A stretch of DNA of 64,000 nucleotides from G965216905 sp965216905 (GCA_965216905.1 OZ244213.1:2604001-2668000), one strand, 5' to 3'; counted from the stretch's first letter, positions 43,875 through 52,108 are shown. Program-made: numbers and translations. The notes: generated by a model from the sequence alone, not told the origin.

Positions 43875-45181
43875 GCGACCGACTGGAGGACTTGCTGAGT
43901 CGACAGTTCCGGGCGTTGGACGCAGCCCAGAGGCCCATAGCCGTGCTGGGCGTACTCGAGCCGGACCGACCGGTCATCGGGGCCAGCCCCGTCTCCTCGG
44001 GCCGAGATCGGCTCCTCAGTCGCCCGGTCTCGGTGCTTGTAGCTTTGGCAACGATTGCTGCCGTCGTCGTGCTCATGCTGGTCAGTGCGCCCGGCGAAAC
44101 GGCGGATCCTGCGGGTCCGGTTGCGGTCGAGCCTCCTTCTACTGCCGCGATTCCGGAGGTGACGCCCTCCGCTGTCGTGCCCGATGTCGGCCCAACCGTC
44201 TCACCCGCCGATCCGTCCTCGCTGGATCATCCCGAACCGATCCTGGCGGGTGAAGCCCTCGATCTCGGCTGGGCTGTGGTTGAGCGCCAGTTCGACCTCA
44301 CAGCTTTCGGGGAGCCGGGGCCACATCTCGTTTCGGATTCGGCGGGCCTGTATTGGGGACTGGACACCGATTTGCCTTGGCCAGAGGGACTGTACGTCTC
44401 AGAGAACGGCATCGACTGGGACCCGGTGAGCGGGGGGCTGCCACTGGAGCCGGGCCTGAGCACCAACTGGACAACCCTCCTTCGGATCGGCGACACGATC
44501 GTGGCGACGTTCCACTGGCCAGAAGCGGACGAGCTGTGGGTTTCGAACGACCGAGGGCGAAGCTTCGAGCGCGTCGACAACCAAGCATTCGAGACCGCCG
44601 TGTTCGCATGGTCCTGGGTCGCCGACGACACCTTCTGGCAGATCGTGGAAGATCCGGAGCGCAGCAACGACCCTGTGCCGCCGATCGGGGAGCGAGTCAA
44701 CGACGAGACGCGATTGCGACAGTTGTGGTCCTCCTCGGATGGAGCATCGTGGAGGTTCGAGGGCGATGTGGATGGCTTGCCTGCGTGGGATGGCGGCGAA
44801 GGCACCACCGGCGTTTCGCAGAACAACTTCGGGCCGCACGCAGTGGAATCTGAAGGAGGCCTGCTCCTGCTGGTGAACCGGCGGGCATTGAGTGAAGGGA
44901 GAGGAGCTCCAACGGTCACCGAAGACCCGATGATCTACCGATCAGAAGACGCGGGACTCACCTGGCGACCTTTCTCGAATATCCCCCTGAATCCGGGAGG
45001 CCCGACAGGGACGATCGGCGGTTGGATCCTTTCGGACAGCTCGTCAAGACCCGCAAACCGGTACGTCTCCAAAGACGGGATCACCTGGTACACATTGACC
45101 GCCCCACCACGCGTCGACTTTGGTAGCACGGTCCTCCCGACGCTGGTTACTCGGCATGTGGCGATCCCCCCTCCGAATTGA
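43871..45181 (+). CDS. Single-pass membrane protein with propeller-like exterior, putative anti-sigma
   Basis: A 436-residue protein coupled to the ECF gene by an ATGA overlap. About 50 cytoplasmic residues (MSDRLEDLLSRQFRALDAAQ) come first, then one membrane helix (about 52-73), a Pro/Ser/Thr linker, and an exterior domain of about 300 residues. The exterior carries repeated sialidase/BNR-like Asp-box elements: YVSENGIDWDPV, WVSNDRGRSFERV, WSSSDGASWRFEG, YRSEDAGLTWRPF, YVSKDGITWYTL. Five such repeats point to a beta-propeller. No zinc-binding anti-sigma (HxxxCxxC) motif is present. A sensor that holds the sigma factor at the membrane is the natural inference; the ligand is unknown. Confidence 0.8.
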   Translation: MSDRLEDLLSRQFRALDAAQRPIAVLGVLEPDRPVIGASPVSSGRDRLLSRPVSVLVALATIAAVVVLMLVSAPGETADPAGPVAVEPPSTAAIPEVTPSAVVPDVGPTVSPADPSSLDHPEPILAGEALDLGWAVVERQFDLTAFGEPGPHLVSDSAGLYWGLDTDLPWPEGLYVSENGIDWDPVSGGLPLEPGLSTNWTTLLRIGDTIVATFHWPEADELWVSNDRGRSFERVDNQAFETAVFAWSWVADDTFWQIVEDPERSNDPVPPIGERVNDETRLRQLWSSSDGASWRFEGDVDGLPAWDGGEGTTGVSQNNFGPHAVESEGGLLLLVNRRALSEGRGAPTVTEDPMIYRSEDAGLTWRPFSNIPLNPGGPTGTIGGWILSDSSSRPANRYVSKDGITWYTLTAPPRVDFGSTVLPTLVTRHVAIPPPN

Positions 45182-45539
45182 GAAGATCGGCGCTCTGCCC
45201 CGCGTGGGTCTGACGGCCGGCCTGCGGGACGCGCCGGTCCGCTGCGGCAACCCGTTCGAGCATGTCGCGTTGGTAGCCCTCAGCCGCTCTTGCAGATAGC
45301 TGAGAGAGGCTCGCTGATGGGTCGAGCCACCGCGAGGACGGGCGGACACGCCGGTGGGATATTCGCGGCCCGGTCGATTCGGCGATGGCCTCGACCGTCA
45401 CAGATCCCGGCTTGACGCTGATACCCAGTTCCTGTCGATCTCGACTGTCGGGTCTCGATGCGTGGTAGAGACGGGGTGGGGCATATGCCCCACCCCGTCG
45501 TGGCCCTATTTCGTGTGGACGGTGTCCGTCAGCGATGAA
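45182..45539. other. Convergent intergenic region with a 30-bp perfect palindrome
   Basis: No gene is convincing; an 84-residue minus-strand frame (45147-45401) has no motif and a weak ribosome site. At 45470-45499 a perfect 30-bp palindrome, gacggggtggggcat and its complement with no spacer, lies 40 bases beyond the stop of the minus-strand gene. Its position between two convergent genes fits a bidirectional terminator; a dyad binding site is possible. Confidence 0.6.
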
Positions 45540-47831
45540 TCACGGGTCGATCGTGATCTCACACGTGAGCGTCACCGTCGGGTCGGTCGGCAACAGGTCC
45601 GAGACCATCACCTGCCCGTCGCCGTCGGCTCCGGTGCTTGCGCTGGACTGGTTGCCCTGGGAGTCGGTGCAGACGATGGTCGAGGCGGTCCCGCCGTCGA
45701 CCTGCGAGTCGACCGAAACGGTGACGTTGGTCAGCGGAGTGTTCCCGAACGACACGGTCGCCTCGTTGCCGTCACCGCAGCTCGACTCGGCCGTCACGGT
45801 GACCGTCTTCGTCGTGACGCCGTCCGCTGCGTAGCCGAGCGGCACGTCTTCCTCGACGGAGTAGTCGCCGGCGAACTGGCTGAGCAGCAGCCCGTCGAGA
45901 CAGGCCACGCCATTGGCGTCGGTGACCACGTCGACGGGCGCAGCGAGGCTTCCGCCGCTGATCGTGAACGTCACACCCTCGTGCGGGTGGTCGCCCGAAC
46001 CGAGGGCCGCATGCTTGCGGGTCTTCGTGATCTCGATCGCGCCTTCCTGCGGGCTGTTGACGAACGTGCACGTCACGTCGTCTCCCACCCCGAGCGTGAT
46101 CGCAGACGGGTCGTCGCCGTTGTCGCAGCTGGCGCTGTCCAGGTTCCATCCCATTGGTACCGTCTCGGCGACTCCGTAGTCGCCGGGAGCGATCCCCGGG
46201 TAGGGCTGGCTGTCTTGGCCGGCTGCACCGACATCGGTGGTGGTCAACGTGAACGTGGACGGATCGAGCCCGCCCGACGTCGTGTAGTCGAACGAGCCGG
46301 TCGTGACCCCAGTTTGCTTGACCACTGTCAACGAGGCCGTCGCAGTGTTGACGAAGGTGCACGTCACGCTCTCGCCGGCGCTGAGGCCGATCGATGAGGG
46401 ATCGCTGCCATCGTCACACGTCGCAGACGTGAGCTCCCATCCGGTCGGCGGCGTCGACTCCGCAACGTCGTACGTCCCGGGTGCCAGGTCGTCGAAGTTG
46501 GTGCTGTCCTGGCCCGCCTCGCCGACATCGGTCGTCGTCAGCTCGAACGGTGACGGCGACAGGGTGTTCGAAGTGAACTCGAAGGTTCCTGTGGCGTTGA
46601 CCGTCCGCTTGACCACGGTGATGTCGCCGCGTGCCCGGTTCCTGAACGTGCAGTCGAGCACATCGGAGTCGCTGTCGATGTCGAAGGTGACGACCGCGCC
46701 GTTGATTTGCGGCGTTACGCCCGTGCTGTCGTCGCAGTTGACGTCGACGAAGTCCCATCCAGCCGGCAGGTTCGCCAGGTTCTCCGACACCGTGTACCCG
46801 GAGCCGAACAAGACCGTGTCGTTGTAGTTCTGAACGCCGTCGTCGGACAGCGAGAACGTGTCGCTCGATGCCGGGTCGGTGGCAAAGTCCTTGTCGAAGT
46901 CGAACAGCACCGTCGCACCGTCAGGATCGGTCTGCTTGCGGATGATCACGTTGCCGCAGTTCTGCAGGTCGATCGGGATGGGCGAGATGAAGTCCTTCAG
47001 CTGCGACGTAAACGAGGTCGAGGACCTGCTCTTGAGCATCGCACTTCCGAAGGAGGTGCAGCTCTCGTCGTCGAAGATCAGCCGAAGGTCGATCTGCGCC
47101 TCACCGAAGGTCCGGGGTTGCTTCTCGCCGAGGCCGTCGGATTCGCCGGCGGGAATCACCGTCTGGTTGATGGTCCCGGCTGCGCAGGGTCCTCCTCCGC
47201 ACATGGTGCCGGAGTCGAGGTCGATCGGGTCGCCCCATGCCGTTCCGGTCCAGAACCGACCGGAGATGTCGGCCCGCGCGCCGCCCTGGTCGATGGCGTA
47301 CTCGATGAGCAGGTCACCGGTCGTCCGCTCGACGTTCGGGCCGGTCGTGCACGCAGTTGTGGACTGGTTGAACTCGAAGTCCATCAGCGTCGTGCCGGAC
47401 GGGTCCGACACCCGGCTCCACGCCAGGTTCAAGAAGCCCGGATGCCCGCCACTGCCCGGCTCCTCGTAGACGTGGAACGTGAGCAGGTCGCTCTTGTTGT
47501 TGGGGATACTGCCGGTGGTCTCGGCCGGACACTCGGTGTCCTCCTTGACACCTCCCTTGTAGGAGTCGTCGGTTTGACCGGTATCGGCGTCCGTTTGTCG
47601 TAGTTCGGGTCCGTTGGGGTGGGCCAGCGAGCCCCAGTCCACGCTGGGGTCGGCGTCGTCCAGCCTGAGATTGGCGTCTTCGTCGATCTCAAAGTCCGAG
47701 CCCGCCAGACTGGCTTCGGGGTGCGTGGCCGAGGCCACGCTGGGAAACGACAGTGTGGTGAGCATCATGAGGAGTGCGACCACCGACGCTGGTCCCCGCC
47801 TCCCTCTCCGTGCTCGTTCGATGATGCTCAT
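45540..47831 (-). CDS. Large secreted protein with prealbumin-like (SpaA/CnaB-type) repeats
   Basis: A 763-residue exported protein from ATG 47831 (AGGAG nine bases upstream). A Sec signal peptide (RARRGRRGPASVVALLMMLT, cut after SVASA, residue 35) is followed by an N-terminal domain of about 280 residues, then repeated modules starting NVIIRKQTDPDGA, DITVVKRTVNATG, SLTVVKQTGVTTG and AIEITKTRKHAAL, each ending in a CTFxN motif (DCTFRN, TCTFVN, TCTFVN) or similar. These are the Cys-containing prealbumin-like / SpaA-type domains of surface proteins. No LPxTG motif or membrane anchor is at the C-terminus, so it is released or held by other contacts. The function is unknown; surface structure or adhesion is likely. 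Confidence 0.8.
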   Translation of the reverse strand: MSIIERARRGRRGPASVVALLMMLTTLSFPSVASATHPEASLAGSDFEIDEDANLRLDDADPSVDWGSLAHPNGPELRQTDADTGQTDDSYKGGVKEDTECPAETTGSIPNNKSDLLTFHVYEEPGSGGHPGFLNLAWSRVSDPSGTTLMDFEFNQSTTACTTGPNVERTTGDLLIEYAIDQGGARADISGRFWTGTAWGDPIDLDSGTMCGGGPCAAGTINQTVIPAGESDGLGEKQPRTFGEAQIDLRLIFDDESCTSFGSAMLKSRSSTSFTSQLKDFISPIPIDLQNCGNVIIRKQTDPDGATVLFDFDKDFATDPASSDTFSLSDDGVQNYNDTVLFGSGYTVSENLANLPAGWDFVDVNCDDSTGVTPQINGAVVTFDIDSDSDVLDCTFRNRARGDITVVKRTVNATGTFEFTSNTLSPSPFELTTTDVGEAGQDSTNFDDLAPGTYDVAESTPPTGWELTSATCDDGSDPSSIGLSAGESVTCTFVNTATASLTVVKQTGVTTGSFDYTTSGGLDPSTFTLTTTDVGAAGQDSQPYPGIAPGDYGVAETVPMGWNLDSASCDNGDDPSAITLGVGDDVTCTFVNSPQEGAIEITKTRKHAALGSGDHPHEGVTFTISGGSLAAPVDVVTDANGVACLDGLLLSQFAGDYSVEEDVPLGYAADGVTTKTVTVTAESSCGDGNEATVSFGNTPLTNVTVSVDSQVDGGTASTIVCTDSQGNQSSASTGADGDGQVMVSDLLPTDPTVTLTCEITIDP

Positions 47832-48195
47832 GCCTATGACTCCTCTCGTGTGCTCCAAGGGGTGTCGTCGATCGAGGGTCGGGCCTTACGAGATCATCAG
47901 ATCGTGCGAGTGAGATTCACGCGCCGCCGGCTCACCGATTCCGCACGGCAGCGCAAGTTGATTCATGTGCCGTCGCGGTCGGACGAGTCGATGCCCCCAT
48001 CGACGTCGTCGAATTGCCTCCAGCCCCGGTGGACCGCGGTTACGCACCTCGGTCTCGAGGCGTCCACGACGGAATTCCTGCCTCGGTGTCTCCATCGCCG
48101 TCCTGCCCCAGTCCCACCACCGAACGTACTCGTCTGGTCCCGGTCCGTAGGGTGGTTCTTCGAGCCGTCGGGGTGACTAGTCAGTCCGGGCGGGC
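47832..48195. other. Intergenic region, no gene seen
   Basis: About 360 bases upstream of the secreted protein gene, which must hold its promoter. Frames on both strands here are Arg-rich and lack ribosome sites or motifs. I see no repeat or RNA gene. Confidence 0.6.
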
Positions 48196-48480
48196 CTAGA
48201 CCTCTCCCATCACCCGATCGCCGGGGGTGTCACCTGCGAGCACCGTGTCGGTGGTCTGGGCCAGGAGCAGCGCGTCCGATTCGCCCTGAATGCGCCCCTG
48301 AATGACCTCCTCGGCGTCGATGAAGACCGTGTCCGGTACGCCGCGAACGCCCAGGGCGATGGCAGCCCCGGAGTCGTCGTCGAGCACGTAGGTCGTCTCG
48401 AGGCTCCGACCCGGCTCGACCAGGAATTCGGCGGCGTCCGATGGACGGTCCTGGAAGGCGACTCCCACGAATGCCAGTAG
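48196..48480 (-). pseudogene. 5'-truncated TlpA/ResA-like thioredoxin-domain protein
   Basis: The minus-strand frame ending at 48196 encodes the C-terminal half of a thioredoxin-like protein: FVGVAFQDRPSDAAEFLVE, ETTYVLDDDSGAAIALGVRG with the cis-Pro loop GVPDTVFIDAEEVIQGRIQG, and a tail ALLLAQTTDTVLAGDTPGD. The N-terminal part with the CxxC active site is missing: upstream of about 48480 the frame stays open but no longer resembles the family and becomes the antisense of the antitoxin remnant. It is therefore a fragment, most likely left by a deletion or insertion at a junction near 48480-48550. Confidence 0.7.
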
Positions 48481-48765
48481 CGAGACGACGTCGCCGAGAT
48501 CCGATCCCTCGGCCGCACCCTCGCCTGGTGGCGCGACAAGTTTGGTGAGGCGGCCGACGCGCAGCGGTGGGCGGAGCGGCTCGGCGTCGACCGCTCCGAG
48601 CTCTTGCGTGAGGCGCTCCACCGTCACCTCGTCCGGCTCCACGCCGAGAACGATGTCGAGGCGTGGACCGACCAGCCGCTGACCGGAGATGAAGCAGTGT
48701 TCACCGAGATCGCCGACTGGGGTCCCGCCGAGGACTGGTCGGACTGGGCCGATGCAACGGGGTGA
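48481..48765 (+). pseudogene. Remnant of a MazF-partner antitoxin, no canonical start
   Basis: The frame open after a TAG at 48478-48480 encodes QRWAERLGVDRSELLREALH, then a linker with AENDVEAWTDQPLTGDEAVF and a strongly acidic tail EIADWGPAEDWSDWADATG. This looks like the ribbon-helix-helix second half and toxin-binding tail of an antitoxin. No ATG, GTG or TTG lies in frame before the homology (the first TTG is at 48604, inside it), and residues before it look like random translation, so the N-terminal strand that binds DNA has been lost. It overlaps the MazF gene by 14 bases, the normal antitoxin-toxin arrangement. Use of a rare start codon cannot be excluded. Confidence 0.6.
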
Positions 48766-49060
48766 GATCTGGTTCGCGGCGACTCCCGGTGGCGACCGTC
48801 CGGTACTCATCCTCACCCGGGATCCCGTCGCCGATCGGATCGGTGTGGTGGTCGTCGCAGCCCTGACCCGTGTGACTCGCGGGGTCGTATCCGAGCTCCA
48901 ACTGACTCCCGACGTCGATGGTGTTCCGACCGCATGTGTCGCCAACTTCGACAATCTGCACACCCTGCCGAGGGACTCGTTGCGGCGGCGGGTCACCAAA
49001 CTCGGACCCGCCCGCATGGCGGAAGCCTGCCGGACGTTACGGGACGCAACCACGTGTTGA
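48752..49060 (+). CDS. MazF/PemK-family toxin endoribonuclease
   Basis: A 102-residue protein from ATG 48752 (MQRGEIWFAATPGGDRPVLI). MazF features: RGEIWFA and RPVLILTRD in the first strands, VVVAALTRVTRGVVSELQL with the catalytic Arg-Thr area, and ACVANFDNLHTLPRDSLRRRVTKL. Such toxins cut RNA at short sequence motifs when not bound by the antitoxin. The gene is intact and of normal length, while the upstream antitoxin appears truncated at its N-terminus. Translation may depend on coupling with the antitoxin remnant, which could explain tolerance of the damage. Confidence 0.88.
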   Translation: MQRGEIWFAATPGGDRPVLILTRDPVADRIGVVVVAALTRVTRGVVSELQLTPDVDGVPTACVANFDNLHTLPRDSLRRRVTKLGPARMAEACRTLRDATTC

Positions 49061-49086
49061 TGCGTGGGAGACCAGGGGCGACGCCA

Positions 49087-49719
49087 TCAACGGTGCGGGG
49101 GCGTCTGCGCCTCGGAACGACGGCGATACTCCTCGAACGCGGTGATGACTTCGGCCGATGATCGCCGGGCGCCGGTCTGGAGATACTCCATGGCGCGTAA
49201 CGCCGCCTCGTGGGCTTCGAGACTCGAACCTGCCACACAGTCCTCGACGACCCGGCAGAAGTAGTCGTGTTGGTGCCCGTCGACGAACGTGTAATGAACA
49301 CACACGTCGGTATGGCCGCCGATCAGGATCAACGTGTCTGCCTCCAGGCCCTTGAGCAAGATCTCGAACTCCGTGCCGAAGAAGCACGAATAGCGCCGTT
49401 TCGTGATCCGGTAGTCGTCGGGCCGGACGCCGAGTGCCGCGGCGATCTCCGTACCGGGGTCACCTTCGAGAAGATGGACGTCCTCGGCCCCGTCCAACTC
49501 GCGGCCGAAATCGACCAGGTCGCGGCGATGCGCCTCTTGGAAGAAGACGATCGGCACACCGCACTCGCGGGCTTTCTCGATCAGTGTCGGTGCACGATCC
49601 ATGTTCTGTTGGTAGCCGGGCATGAACGGGAGTGGGGCCGGCTCGCCACCGGAGGGCGCACCACCCTGGATGTCGATCACGACCAGAACCGGCCGACCCT
49701 CGATGAGTCGTCGTTCCAT
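49087..49719 (-). CDS. Isochorismatase-family cysteine hydrolase
   Basis: A 210-residue protein of the cysteine hydrolase superfamily. The catalytic triad is complete: Asp16 (VVIDIQ), Lys107 (RITKRRYS) and Cys140 (GGHTDVCVHYT). The fold includes FFQEAHRRDLVDFGREL and ADTLILIGG before the nucleophile. Members hydrolyse nicotinamide, isochorismate, biuret or related amides; the substrate here is not determinable. The start, ATG 49719, lies 11 bases after the upstream gene's stop, so the two form an operon. Confidence 0.88.
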   Translation of the reverse strand: MERRLIEGRPVLVVIDIQGGAPSGGEPAPLPFMPGYQQNMDRAPTLIEKARECGVPIVFFQEAHRRDLVDFGRELDGAEDVHLLEGDPGTEIAAALGVRPDDYRITKRRYSCFFGTEFEILLKGLEADTLILIGGHTDVCVHYTFVDGHQHDYFCRVVEDCVAGSSLEAHEAALRAMEYLQTGARRSSAEVITAFEEYRRRSEAQTPPHR

Positions 49720-49730
49720 GCTTCGAGAAG

Positions 49731-50111
49731 TCAGGAACGCTTCTTGGTGGGCTTTGGTTCGAGGGTCCCGATCCACTCGAAGGCGCGCTGGAACCATCCA
49801 GCCAGCGTCTCGGTATCGCTCAACAGTTCGTCGGGGACGGAGACGTAGCCGCGCATGACGCTCCCGTACTGCATGACGGGACCGCTCTCGTAGCGGGCGA
49901 GGAACTCGTCGGACAGATCTTCCGACAGTCGCAGCGCCATGGCGCCGTCACGGTCGAGGAAGCTGAACATGTGTCCATTGCGGGACGTGTAGGGATTCTT
50001 GGCGCCCTTCACCGACTCGCCGGCTGCTTCGACCACCGACGCGTAACGTTCGAGGGAATCGGGCGGTCCCTGGTACTCGGATCCACCGGGAATGTCGTGC
50101 TCCTTTGGCAT
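49731..50111 (-). CDS. TfoX/YjbR-like small protein
   Basis: A 126-residue cytoplasmic protein. The pattern RNGHMFSFLDRDGAMALRLSE followed by SGPVMQYGSVMRGYVSVPDE and a final helix LAGWFQRAFEWI resembles the TfoX N-terminal or MmcQ/YjbR fold. The assignment is by pattern only and no activity is known for the group. It starts at ATG 50111 with a modest ribosome site and is followed by the isochorismatase-family gene, and it is divergent from the anti-sigma kinase gene at 50211. Confidence 0.6.
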   Translation of the reverse strand: MPKEHDIPGGSEYQGPPDSLERYASVVEAAGESVKGAKNPYTSRNGHMFSFLDRDGAMALRLSEDLSDEFLARYESGPVMQYGSVMRGYVSVPDELLSDTETLAGWFQRAFEWIGTLEPKPTKKRS

Positions 50112-50210
50112 CTGAACCTAGCAATCCACCCCGGTGGTGGGGGGCCGTGGTTTGATCGGTGCTGCGGCTGGGTAGAGCCGCTGCGGGTTCCTCCACGAAT
50201 CGGGTGATCG

Positions 50211-50627
50211 ATGCTCGCCGAGAAACCGACCGATGCCGGCGCCGCCGGAGCCGGCGAAGAGGCGACACATTCGTATCGGCTCGTCTCCGGCGTCGACGCA
50301 CCGGGCCAAGCCCGGACGCTGCTGAGAGAGTGCATCGGCGAGCGTCCTTGGTTGTCCGATGCACTCTTGGCGACCAGCGAGTTGGTCACCAACGCGGTGC
50401 GATACGGACCGGTCGGAGAGGTGATCTCGCTCCATGCAACGGTTTCCGGTGAGGGCCTCCGCCTCGAGGTACGGAATCGGCTCCTTCCGAGTTCGAGGCC
50501 CGGTGAGGACGAGTCCGGAGGATGGGGGCTGCATCTGGTCGACGCCGTGGCCGACGCCTGGGGTATGCGCCACGTCGAGCACGCATTGCATGCCTGGTTC
50601 GAGATCGGGGACCGACCTGAGGGGTAG
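50211..50627 (+). CDS. RsbW/SpoIIAB-like ATP-binding anti-sigma kinase
   Basis: A 138-residue GHKL protein. The N-box is ALLATSELVTNAVRYGP (residues 51-67, key Asn61) and the G2 region is GGWGLHLVDAVADAWGMR (103-120). The expected adenine-contacting Asp after the third strand is replaced by Asn (LEVRNR, residue 89), so ATP binding may be altered. Such proteins hold a SigB/SigF-type sigma factor inactive and phosphorylate a STAS antagonist. The STAS gene (50689) and a sigma gene (51038) follow on the same strand, forming a partner-switching module. Confidence 0.9.
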   Translation: MLAEKPTDAGAAGAGEEATHSYRLVSGVDAPGQARTLLRECIGERPWLSDALLATSELVTNAVRYGPVGEVISLHATVSGEGLRLEVRNRLLPSSRPGEDESGGWGLHLVDAVADAWGMRHVEHALHAWFEIGDRPEG

Positions 50628-50688
50628 GGGCTCGCTCGGCTGGACACCACCGCCGGTGTACGATCTCTCTCTCCCCGGGAGTCGGATC

Positions 50689-51018
50689 GTGAGCCTCTTC
50701 ATCACCCGAACGCAGGGCCGCGACGCAGATGTGCTGCTGTTGCGCGGCGAACTGGACCTAGCGACGGTCGGCTCGCTGGACGACGCGTTCGCAGATTGGC
50801 TCGAACAGGGCGGCGAAGTTCTGGTCATCGATCTGTCGGCGCTGTCCTTCATGGATTCCACCGGGCTCCGTTCGATCATGGCCGCTCACGAGCGGATCTC
50901 CGAGACCGGCCGGCGGCTCGTAGCGGCAGCGGGTTCCGGCCCGGTAGCCCGACTGATCGACCTCTCAGGCGTCGGCTCCACGCTCGACGTGCGGCCCTCC
51001 AATCCCTTCGCCGAGTGA
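50689..51018 (+). CDS. STAS-domain anti-anti-sigma factor
   Basis: A 109-residue STAS protein starting at GTG 50689 (GGGAG seven bases upstream). The core is LRGELDLATVGSLDDAFADW, VLVIDLSALSFMDSTGLRSI and a final helix region. Ser57 in FMDSTGLR is at the position phosphorylated in SpoIIAA/RsbV. In its unphosphorylated form it would bind the RsbW-like kinase encoded upstream and release the sigma factor. The next gene on the strand encodes that sigma factor. All three genes are close enough for one transcript. Confidence 0.92.
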   Translation: MSLFITRTQGRDADVLLLRGELDLATVGSLDDAFADWLEQGGEVLVIDLSALSFMDSTGLRSIMAAHERISETGRRLVAAAGSGPVARLIDLSGVGSTLDVRPSNPFAE

Positions 51019-51037
51019 TGACCGGTCGGTCCGTCCG

Positions 51038-52108
51038 GTGACGCGTGTCCAGCAGGCGTTCGACATCCACCAGGGCGTCGGTTCGGTGGTGCGCCGGTTC
51101 GTGACCGAACACGCCGGACTCGACCCGGTTCGATCCGCGGAGGCGGCGATCCTCACGTCGGAACTGGTGACCGCTGCGGTGGTGGCACGCCACGACTCTC
51201 TCGATGTATCGGTCGAACGGACGGACACGAGTGTCTCCATACGGGTCGAGTCGGACGGCGATATCGCCGAGGTTTTGGACGACCGTCTGGTGGCGAAACT
51301 GTTCTCCGAGATCGCCGTGTTCCATTTGGTCGAAGAGGATGGGCAGGCGGTTCGCTTCGACATCCGTCCGCCTGGCGCGAACGCCGCGTTGCGGTCGTTG
51401 GATGACGACGCACTGATCGATCTGGCACGAGTGGATCCGGTTGCCCGGACCGAGGTCATGGAACGCTTCGATGATCTGGCCGTGTCGATCGCCAAGCGCT
51501 ACCGCCGAAAGGGGGTCGCCGGGGACGACCTCGATCAGGTGGCGCGGCTGGGACTGCTGAAGGCGCTCAGCCGCTTCGAGCCGGCCAAAGGAGCATTTCC
51601 CGCCTACGCCTCGGCGACGATCTCCGGCGAGCTGAAGCGACAGCTGCGTGATCGTGGCTGGTCGCTGCGGGTGCCGAGATCGCTCCAGGAGATGAGCATG
51701 GAGGTCTCCCGTGCCGCCGCGACGATGGCGCAGCGGCTGGGTCGACGCCCCACGGTATCCGAGATCGCCGACGAGTTGGACATGTCGATTCCCGATGTCG
51801 TGGAGGCGAGGGCCGCCCACGCCGCGTATTGGAGCCGGTCGCTCGACGCTCCCGCGACACCCGAGTCTCCGACCCGGCTGGCAGCGTTGCTGATCGATCC
51901 GGAACCGGATGTGCTGGAGACGGGGCAGTGGGCGGACGTGTCGGCGGCCGTGCGGGCATTGCCCGAGCGGGAGCGAACCATCGTCTACCTGCGCTTCTTC
52001 GAGGACCAGACCCAAACCGAGATCGCCGAGGCGGTCGGCATCTCGCAGATGCACGTTTCGAGACTGCTCAATCGCTCACTCGACGCCATTCGCGAGTCGC
52101 TTGGATGA
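51038..52108 (+). CDS. SigB/SigF-type sigma factor with N-terminal degenerate anti-sigma-like domain
   Basis: A 356-residue protein, about 100 longer than usual for SigB/SigF. Residues about 120-356 are a complete sigma factor: region 2 (AKRYRRKGVAGDDLDQVARL, LLKALSRFEPAKGAFPAYAS, RDRGWSLRVPRSLQEM), region 3 (LGRRPTVSEIADELDM) and region 4 (LPERERTIVYLRFFEDQTQ, EIAEAVGISQMHVSRLLNRS). Residues about 1-112 resemble a GHKL anti-sigma domain: SAEAAILTSELVTAAVVARH aligns with the N-box but has Ala for the catalytic Asn, and the later glycine-rich loop is absent, so it should not bind ATP. GTG 51038 is the first start in frame. An intramolecular inhibitor or a docking site for the neighbouring kinase is the likely role. 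Confidence 0.85.
   Translation: MTRVQQAFDIHQGVGSVVRRFVTEHAGLDPVRSAEAAILTSELVTAAVVARHDSLDVSVERTDTSVSIRVESDGDIAEVLDDRLVAKLFSEIAVFHLVEEDGQAVRFDIRPPGANAALRSLDDDALIDLARVDPVARTEVMERFDDLAVSIAKRYRRKGVAGDDLDQVARLGLLKALSRFEPAKGAFPAYASATISGELKRQLRDRGWSLRVPRSLQEMSMEVSRAAATMAQRLGRRPTVSEIADELDMSIPDVVEARAAHAAYWSRSLDAPATPESPTRLAALLIDPEPDVLETGQWADVSAAVRALPERERTIVYLRFFEDQTQTEIAEAVGISQMHVSRLLNRSLDAIRESLG

Noticed and set aside
45147..45401. 84-residue minus-strand frame between the propeller protein and the secreted protein genes.
   Set aside because: It overlaps the propeller gene end, has a weak ribosome site and no motif.
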